Shown here piece after piece: positions 50,688-64,000 of a stretch of 64,000 bases of DNA; positions within the stretch are counted from its first letter, which is position 1, and each line of letters starts with the position of its first letter. The position numbers and the translations under genes are program-made. Source of the stretch: Gp6-AA40 sp963741135 (lineage in GTDB: Bacteria; Acidobacteriota; Vicinamibacteria; Vicinamibacterales; UBA2999). The notes under the pieces are model-generated. The model searched no databases. It worked only from the letters and a program-made list of their open reading frames with translations, and was not told the origin of the DNA. The stretch spans positions 496,001 through 560,000 of the forward strand of contig CAVUHC010000007.1 in the NCBI GenBank assembly GCA_963741135.1. Direction: 5' to 3'.

Positions 50688-50773
50688 GGGGAGGTGGCAG
50701 AGCGGTCAATCGCAGCAGGCTGTAAACCTGCCGCCTTCGGGCTACGGAGGTTCGAACCCTCCCCTCCCCACCA
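50688..50773 (+). tRNA. tRNA-Tyr (GTA)
   Basis: GGGGAGG pairs with CCTCCCC; anticodon GTA; long variable arm (class II) CCGCCTTCGGGCTACGG; encoded CCA. The 154 nt before it have no gene. Confidence 0.95.
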
Positions 50774-50968
50774 ACCTTCTCACGCCGACGCGCGTGAGGG
50801 TTGGCGTCGGCTGGGTAATGTTGGTGGGGAGGGGCCTCCCCTCCTGTGTCTGTTTGGCCGCCGCGCTGACGCGCGGCGGGGTTGTCGCAGGCGGACGTGA
50901 AGGGAAACCCGGCGGGCTTGCCCGCCGAAGCGATTGGACGCGGCGGAGCAAGCGCGTGATGCGCGGAG

Positions 50969-51043
50969 GCGGGAGTAACTCAGTGGTAGAGTCACAGCCT
51001 TCCAAGCTGTTGGTCGCGGGTTCGATCCCCGTCTCCCGCTCCA
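50969..51043 (+). tRNA. tRNA-Gly (TCC)
   Basis: GCGGGAG pairs with CTCCCGC; anticodon loop CTTCCAA gives TCC; encoded CCA. The 195-nt spacer before it contains two GC hairpins (GGGGAGGGGCCTCCCCTCC and CGCCGCGCTGACGCGCGGCG). Confidence 0.95.
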
Positions 51044-51155
51044 GCCTTCGCTCGCGTGCGCGGGCTTCGGCTAGGCAAGCCAACCTTCGCGCGCAGAGCG
51101 ATGGCAAGTGGCGAACATGCGGCCGACTGGTCGGCGCGTAGCGTAAAGCGCGAAG

Positions 51156-51231
<76 letters not shown>

Positions 51232-51318
51232 GCCTTCGCGCGCGATATCGAGCGACGGCTGGCACGTCGGGCAAGACAGGCAGCAACGAATTTCATCAAG
51301 AGCGAGCGCACAACTCAT

Positions 51319-52520
<1,202 letters not shown>

Positions 52521-52600
52521 GGATCAGGGATCTGGGATCAGGGATCAGGGATCAAGAACTTGAGCGTGATCCCCGATCCCTGATCGCCGATCCCTACAGG
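52521..52600. repeat. Inverted tandem-word element, GATCAGG family, tuf/rpmG spacer
   Basis: Left arm GGGATCAGGGATCTGGGATC and right arm GATCCCCGATCCCTGATCGC, with a short centre, directly after the tuf stop. Same words as inside the nitroreductase gene. Confidence 0.85.
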
Positions 52601-52607
52601 ATTCAGT

Positions 52608-52757
52608 ATGAGAGACATCATTCATCTTGCGTGCGGCGACTGTAAGCGCCGGAACTACAGCACGACGAAGAACAAGAAGAAGACGACAGAGCGGTTGGAG
52701 TTCAACAAGTTCTGCCGCTTCTGCCGGAAGCACACGGCGCACAAGGAAACGAAGTAG
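52608..52757 (+). CDS. rpmG: Ribosomal protein L33
   Basis: 49 residues: MRDIIHLACGDCKRRNYSTTKNKK then ERLEFNKFCRFCRKHTAHKETK. The CxxC pairs (CGDC, CRFC) show the zinc-binding form. Between tuf and tRNA-Trp, as in many bacteria. Confidence 0.95.
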   Translation: MRDIIHLACGDCKRRNYSTTKNKKKTTERLEFNKFCRFCRKHTAHKETK

Positions 52758-52777
52758 AACAGCTGCCAACTGGAGAT

Positions 52778-52853
52778 AGGTCAGTAGCTCAATTGGTAGA
52801 GCACCGGTCTCCAAAACCGGGGGTTGGGGGTTCGAGTCCCTCCTGACCTGCCA
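52778..52853 (+). tRNA. tRNA-Trp (CCA)
   Basis: AGGTCAG pairs with CTGACCT; anticodon loop CTCCAAA gives CCA; encoded CCA end. Upstream of secE, the classic location. Confidence 0.95.
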
Positions 52854-52867
52854 AGGCGGACGGGAAG

Positions 52868-52975
52868 CAGGGGGAAGGGGATAGGGGTTAGGGGTTAGGG
52901 CTGCATAGGATTTGTCGTGACTAAGGCCTAGCCCAGCTCTTCCCCCTGACCCCTTCCCCTAACCCCTAACAGGAT
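52868..52975. repeat. Inverted tandem-word element, GGGGTTAG/CTAACCCC family
   Basis: Left arm GGGGGAAGGGGATAGGGGTT, right arm CCCCTTCCCCTAACCCCTAA, about 50 nt apart. Lies between tRNA-Trp and secE. Confidence 0.85.
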
Positions 52976-52984
52976 CGCAGCGTT

Positions 52985-53254
52985 ATGAGCACCATCGAGC
53001 AAGTCAAGCCGGCGCCGGTTCGCAGCACCGAGGGCGCGCGGGGTATCAGGGGCTGGTGGGACAACGGCCGGACGTTCCTGACCGAAGTGCGCAACGAGAT
53101 GCGCCGCGTCACATGGCCGTCGCGCAGGGAGGTCTACGCGACCACGCTCGTCGTCATCATCACGTCGGCGTTCTTCGGCCTTTACCTGTTCTCGCTCGAC
53201 ATCGTGTTGAACTGGGCCGTGAACTGGATCTTCCGAACCTTTGGTGCGGCATGA
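52985..53254 (+). CDS. secE: Preprotein translocase subunit SecE
   Basis: 89 residues with a single C-terminal transmembrane helix. GWWDNGRTFLTEVRNEMRRVTWPSRREVYATTLVVIITSAF contains the conserved amphipathic helix and WPSRxEv motif. The stop overlaps the nusG ATG. Confidence 0.95.
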   Translation: MSTIEQVKPAPVRSTEGARGIRGWWDNGRTFLTEVRNEMRRVTWPSRREVYATTLVVIITSAFFGLYLFSLDIVLNWAVNWIFRTFGAA

Positions 53255-53793
53255 CGGAAGTCGCTACCAAGAGCTGGTACATCGTCCACACGTACTCGGG
53301 CTTCGAAAACAAGGTGAAGGAATCGCTGCTGCAGCGCGTGCAGGCGTACGGGCTGCAGAACGAGATTGGCGAGGTTCTGATCCCGACCGAGGACATCGTC
53401 GAGAAGCGCGGCGGCCGCGAGGTGAAGAGCGCGCGGCGGTTTTTCCCCGGCTACATCCTGGTCGAGATGAACATGTCCGACCACGCGTGGCACGTGGTGA
53501 AGAACACGCCGAAGGTCACTGGCTTTGTCGGCGCGGGTACCAAGCCGACGCCGCTCAGCAAAGAGGAAGTGGAGCACATTCTCGAGCAGGTGAAGACGGC
53601 GGCGGAGAAACCGAAGCCGAAGTACACGTTCGAAAAGGGCGATCACGTGCGGATCAACGAAGGACCGTTCACCAGCTTCAACGGCGTGGTCGACGAGGTG
53701 AACCTCGACAAGAACACGCTGAAGGTCATGGTGACGATCTTCGGTCGCGCGACGCCGGTGGAACTGGATTTCTTGCAGGTGGAGAAGATTTAG
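53251..53793 (+). CDS. nusG: Transcription factor NusG
   Basis: 181 residues. NGN domain: SWYIVHTYSGFENKVKESLLQRV, FFPGYILVEMNMSDHAWHVVKNTPKVTGFVG; KOW domain: FEKGDHVRINEGPFTSFNGVVDEVN. Intact. The ATG overlaps secE. Confidence 0.97.
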   Translation: MTEVATKSWYIVHTYSGFENKVKESLLQRVQAYGLQNEIGEVLIPTEDIVEKRGGREVKSARRFFPGYILVEMNMSDHAWHVVKNTPKVTGFVGAGTKPTPLSKEEVEHILEQVKTAAEKPKPKYTFEKGDHVRINEGPFTSFNGVVDEVNLDKNTLKVMVTIFGRATPVELDFLQVEKI

Positions 53794-53907
53794 CCACGAA
53801 GCACACGAAACGAACTAGCCACAAAGAACACAAAGGTCTCTAAGGAAAGAAAACCCTCTGTGTTCTTTGTGACCTTTGTGGTCAATTCGTCTTTGTGATC
53901 TTGGTGG
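53793..53907. repeat. Inverted tandem-word element, CACAAAG family, nusG/rplK spacer
   Basis: Left arm AGCCACGAAGCACACGAAAC and CCACAAAGAACACAAAGG; right arm TGTGTTCTTTGTGACCTTTG, GTGGTC and CTTTGTGATCTTGG. Ends 14 nt before rplK. Confidence 0.85.
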
Positions 53908-53920
53908 CAGCGTAAGGGAT

Positions 53921-54346
53921 ATGGCGAAAAAAGTTCAGGCAATGGTGAAGCTGCAGATACCCGCGGGCAAGGCAACGCCCGCGCCGCCGGTCGGCACCGC
54001 GCTCGGTCCGCACGGCGTGAACATCATGGACTTCTGCAAGAACTTCAACTCGCGCACTGCCAAGGACGAGGGGCTGATCATCCCCGTGGTCGTCACCGTC
54101 TTCGCGGACCGCAGTTACAGCTTCATCACGAAGACGCCGCCAGCGTCGATCCTGCTGAAGAAGGTGGCGAACCTCGCGAAGGGATCGGCGGAGCCGAATC
54201 GCAATAAGGTCGGGACGGTCACGGCGAAGCAGGTCGAGGAGATCGCAAAGCAGAAGATGCCCGACCTGAATTGCCAGGACCTCGAATCCGCGGTGAAAAC
54301 CATTCGCGGCACGGCCAGATCCATGGGCATTGATGTCGTCGGATGA
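53921..54346 (+). CDS. rplK: Ribosomal protein L11
   Basis: 141 residues. MVKLQIPAGKATPAPPVGTALGPHGVNIMDFCKNFN, VVVTVFADRSYSFITKTPPAS and the C-terminal rRNA-binding domain ending TARSMGIDV. Intact. Part of the stalk base. The start is ATG 53921, after TAAGGGAT. Confidence 0.97.
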   Translation: MAKKVQAMVKLQIPAGKATPAPPVGTALGPHGVNIMDFCKNFNSRTAKDEGLIIPVVVTVFADRSYSFITKTPPASILLKKVANLAKGSAEPNRNKVGTVTAKQVEEIAKQKMPDLNCQDLESAVKTIRGTARSMGIDVVG

Positions 54347-54385
54347 GAACTCTGGTTTCTTCGTGGTCGTCGTGACCTTCGTGGT
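54347..54385. repeat. CTTCGTGGT words between rplK and rplA
   Basis: CTTCGTGGTCGTCGTGACCTTCGTGGTTAAC, one arm only of the CACGAAG family, just after the rplK stop. Confidence 0.7.
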
Positions 54386-54451
54386 TAACAAGCGGTAACA
54401 GCGGGTGGGAGGAGCGCTCAAACGCGCTCCGTTTGGACCACAAGGAGCAAC

Positions 54452-55159
54452 ATGGCAAAACACGGCAAGAAATTCACTGCCGCCGCGGCGCAGGTGGAAG
54501 AGCGGCCGTACACGATCGAAGAGGCGATTCCCCTGGTCCAGAAGGTGAAGTACGCCAAGTTCGACGAGACGGTGGAGGTTTCGATGCGCCTCGGCGTCGA
54601 CCCGAAACACGCGGACCAGATGGTGCGCGGCACGGTCGTCCTGCCGCACGGCCTCGGCAAGAGCAAGAAAGTGCTCGCGATTGCCGGCGCCGACAAGCAG
54701 AAGGAAGCGCAGGAGGCGGGCGCGGATTACGTCGGCGGGGACGAGGTCGTCGAGAAGATTCTCGGCGGCTGGATCGACTTCGACGCCGTCGTCGCGACGC
54801 CAGACATGATGCGCGCGGTGGGGCGCCTCGGTAAGGTGCTCGGCCCGCGCGGCCTCATGCCGAATCCGAAGACCGGCACCGTCACGCCAAACGTCGCGCA
54901 GGCGATCAAGGAGATCAAGGCAGGCAAGGTGGAGTTCCGCGTCGACAAGACCGGGATCATCCACGCCCCGCTCGGGAAGACCTCCTTCTCCGCGCAGAGC
55001 CTCATCGAGAACACCCATGCGCTCGTCGACAGCGTCGTCAAGGCGAAGCCGTCGGCTGCGAAAGGGCGGTATCTGAAATCAGTCACCGTGTCCTCCACGA
55101 TGGGCCCGGGTGTCACGATCGACACCGCGCACATCGATGCGCGGGCGAAGCACCAGTAG
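54452..55159 (+). CDS. rplA: Ribosomal protein L1
   Basis: 235 residues. YTIEEAIPLVQKVKYAKFDETVEVSMRLGVDPKHADQMVRGTVVLPHG, ATPDMMRAVGRLGKVLGPRGLMPNPKTGTVT and the C-terminal GRYLKSVTVSSTMGPGV. Binds 23S rRNA and, in many bacteria, its own mRNA. AAGGAGC lies upstream of ATG. Confidence 0.97.
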   Translation: MAKHGKKFTAAAAQVEERPYTIEEAIPLVQKVKYAKFDETVEVSMRLGVDPKHADQMVRGTVVLPHGLGKSKKVLAIAGADKQKEAQEAGADYVGGDEVVEKILGGWIDFDAVVATPDMMRAVGRLGKVLGPRGLMPNPKTGTVTPNVAQAIKEIKAGKVEFRVDKTGIIHAPLGKTSFSAQSLIENTHALVDSVVKAKPSAAKGRYLKSVTVSSTMGPGVTIDTAHIDARAKHQ

Positions 55160-55167
55160 GGGGAACG

Positions 55168-55737
55168 ATGGCTGTCACCAGGGCTGAGAAGGAACACGAA
55201 CTCCAGGAGCTGGCGTCGGCATTCAACACCGCCGACACCGCGATCCTGGTGGACTACAAGGGGCTGAACGTGCCCCAGGTCACGGAGTTGCGGCGTCAGC
55301 TTCGCGGCGCAAAGGCCAAGTACAAGGTCGTGAAGAACACGCTCGCCAGGCGGGCGAGCCGGGGCACGAAGCTCGCGTCTCTCGAGAAGCATTTCGAGGG
55401 GACGACGGCGATCGCCTATACCGGCGATGACGCGGTGGCGCTCGCGAAGGCGCTGACCACGTTCATGAAGACTGCGCCGAAGCTGTCGATCAAGGCGGCG
55501 GTGATGGGGGGCCAGGCGATCCAGCCGGCGGAGGTGACCAGCCTCGCCAGCCTGCCGGGCCGGCCCGAACTGTACGCGAAGCTGCTCTTCGTGCTGCAGG
55601 CGCCGATGCAGCAGATCGTGACGGTGCTGGCGGCAGCGCCGCGCGACCTGATGTCGGTGCTGGTGCAGCTGGAAGAGAAGATGAAATCGGCAGGGACAGA
55701 TTCGGCAGGGACAGATAGTGAAGCGGGCGCGGCATAG
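55168..55737 (+). CDS. rplJ: Ribosomal protein L10
   Basis: 189 residues. AVTRAEKEHELQEL, VDYKGLNVPQVTELRRQLRGAKAKYKVVKNTLARRA and the C-terminal helices that hold L7/L12 dimers (LMSVLVQLEEKM). The last residues come from two direct repeats of CGGCAGGGACAGAT and read SAGTDSAGTDSEAGAA. Eight nt separate it from rplA, so no long L10 leader is present here. Confidence 0.96.
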   Translation: MAVTRAEKEHELQELASAFNTADTAILVDYKGLNVPQVTELRRQLRGAKAKYKVVKNTLARRASRGTKLASLEKHFEGTTAIAYTGDDAVALAKALTTFMKTAPKLSIKAAVMGGQAIQPAEVTSLASLPGRPELYAKLLFVLQAPMQQIVTVLAAAPRDLMSVLVQLEEKMKSAGTDSAGTDSEAGAA

Positions 55738-55761
55738 GGCCGTCCCCTAACGACAGGGTAG

Positions 55762-55783
55762 GGGCGGGTCTTCAGACCCGCCC
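55762..55783. repeat. GGGCGGGTC-ttca-GACCCGCCC hairpin between rplJ and rplL
   Basis: A perfect 9-bp stem with a 4-nt loop in the 68-nt rplJ/rplL spacer. It might attenuate or process the transcript; copies of the same palindrome occur in lhr. Confidence 0.75.
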
Positions 55784-55805
55784 GCATTCAAAGAGAGATA
55801 GAACA

Positions 55806-56192
55806 ATGGCCGAAGTGAATCAGCAGCAGGTGGTCGACTACATCAAGGGAATCAGCGTCCTCGAGCTGTCGCAGCTCGTCAAGACGCTCGAGAAGGAGTT
55901 GGGCGTGTCCGCCGCGGCGGCGATGCCGATGGCGATGCCGGCGGCGGGCGGCGCCGGCGCAGCAGCGCCGGCTGAGGAAAAAACCGAGTTCAACGTCACC
56001 CTGAACGAGGTGGGCGCGGACAAGATCAAGGTCATCAAGGTCGTCCGCGAGGTCACCAGCCTCGGGCTGAAGGAAGCCAAGGACCTCGTCGAGGCCGCGC
56101 CCAAGCCCATCAAGGAAGGCGTGAACAAGGATGAGGCGGCGGCGATCAAGAAGAAGTTCGACGAAGTCGGCGCCAAGGTCACGATCTCGTAG
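55806..56192 (+). CDS. rplL: Ribosomal protein L7/L12
   Basis: 128 residues. N-terminal dimerisation helix (VVDYIKGISVLELSQLVKTLEKELGV), an Ala/Met/Pro hinge, and C-terminal EKTEFNVTLNEVGADKIKVIKVVREVTSLGLKEAKDLVEAAPKPIKEGV. Intact. Confidence 0.97.
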   Translation: MAEVNQQQVVDYIKGISVLELSQLVKTLEKELGVSAAAAMPMAMPAAGGAGAAAPAEEKTEFNVTLNEVGADKIKVIKVVREVTSLGLKEAKDLVEAAPKPIKEGVNKDEAAAIKKKFDEVGAKVTIS

Positions 56193-56193
56193 G

Positions 56194-56290
56194 GCGGGGC
56201 CTGTAGGTGCGGCCCGCGGGGAACCACGGGGTTTCCCCGGGCGTCTATAGGAACGGGTTCGAGTCCGGGCCCGTTCCCGCAATCTTTTCA
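56194..56290. promoter_or_regulatory. Hairpin cluster in the rplL/rpoB spacer
   Basis: GGGGAA...TTTCCCC (near 56218-56239) and GGAACGGG-ttcgagtccgg-GCCCGTTCC (near 56251-56279) can both fold. They lie in the position where other bacteria attenuate or cleave the rplL-rpoB transcript. No gene in this 126-nt spacer. Confidence 0.5.
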
Positions 56291-56318
56291 TTCGTCGGTC
56301 CTCGAGGATCAGCCACCG

Positions 56319-60623
<4,305 letters not shown>

Positions 60624-60627
60624 CGAT

Positions 60628-60720
60628 CTAAACCACGAAGGCCACGGAGGATACGAAGGGCGCGAAACCCTTTGATCCTTCGTGACCTTCGCGAATTTCG
60701 TGACCTTCGTGGTTAAGAAA
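60628..60720. repeat. Inverted tandem-word element, CACGAAG family, rpoB/rpoC spacer
   Basis: Left arm AACCACGAAGGCCACGGAGG and GATACGAAGG; right arm CCTTCGTGACCTTCGCGAA, TTTCGTGACCTTCGTGGTT. It fills almost the whole 104-nt gap between two essential genes. Confidence 0.9.
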
Positions 60721-60727
60721 AGAGCCT

Positions 60728-64000
<3,273 letters not shown>

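Noticed and set aside
52868..52975. Telomere-like GGGGTTAG repeats as a chromosome or plasmid end
   Set aside because: The words occur in inverted arms inside a ribosomal protein/RNA polymerase operon, with the same architecture as other spacer elements.

Overview
The window reads as a GC-rich Gram-negative bacterial chromosome. My best guess is an Acidobacteriota, Vicinamibacteria-like genome. This rests on the divergent EF-Tu switch I, the zinc-ribbon insertion in RpoB, the heptose/LPS genes, the fused IspDF and the repeat-rich spacers; it is inference, not a database result. No rRNA, CRISPR array, transposase or prophage is visible. Almost everything is housekeeping.

Layout. 1-8.4 kb: end of an unknown gene, a small acidic ORF and a large Lhr-type helicase (minus), a small coiled-coil ORF, a SagB-type double nitroreductase (plus) and a glycosyltransferase (minus). 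8.5-20.5 kb: respiratory complex I operon nuoA-B-C-D-E-F-H-J-K-L-M-N, lacking nuoG and nuoI. 20.7-24.3 kb: a coiled-coil protein, a cold-shock protein with a structured leader, purH and a YitT-like membrane protein. 24.3-29.8 kb (minus): LPS operon with heptosyltransferase, O-antigen ligase, heptose-phosphate kinase, a large membrane protein and a Trm112-like zinc peptide. 29.9-37.3 kb: TPR protein, LolB-like lipoprotein, ispE, tRNA-Gln, prs, rplY, pth, rpsF, rpsR, rplI. 37.3-43 kb: MATE exporter (minus), dnaB, alr, radA. 43-50.5 kb: PIN-TRAM protein, plsC, B3/B4 protein, a secreted kinase-like protein, ispDF, gltX, rlmB. 50.4-64 kb: tRNA Thr-Tyr-Gly-Thr, tuf, rpmG, tRNA-Trp, secE, nusG, rplK, rplA, rplJ, rplL, rpoB, rpoC (cut by the window edge).

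Two things dominate beyond the genes. First, many conserved genes (lhr, sagB, most nuo genes, LPS genes, rplY, pth, dnaB, alr, radA, tuf) are broken by single-base indels, mostly +1, whereas rpoB, rpoC, purH, gltX, ispDF and others are clean. I treat these as probable sequence or assembly errors and annotate each gene across its breaks, so its exact protein cannot be read directly. Second, the spacers carry many elements built one way: a left arm of a short word (6-10 nt) repeated in tandem, a short centre, and a right arm with the reverse complement repeated. The word differs from locus to locus (CCCAAAT, GATCAGG, ATGCAAA, CACGAAG, CACAGAG, GATTGGC, GTTGGTG, GGGGTTAG, CATTGAGC). They sit between co-transcribed essential genes (nuoC/D, nuoM/N, tuf/rpmG, nusG/rplK, rpoB/rpoC), and related repeats have entered coding sequence (NuoL, SagB, glycosyltransferase, Lhr, GltX, WaaF, a lipoprotein signal peptide). 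These elements, and a four-motif cysteine insertion in RpoB, are the most unusual features.
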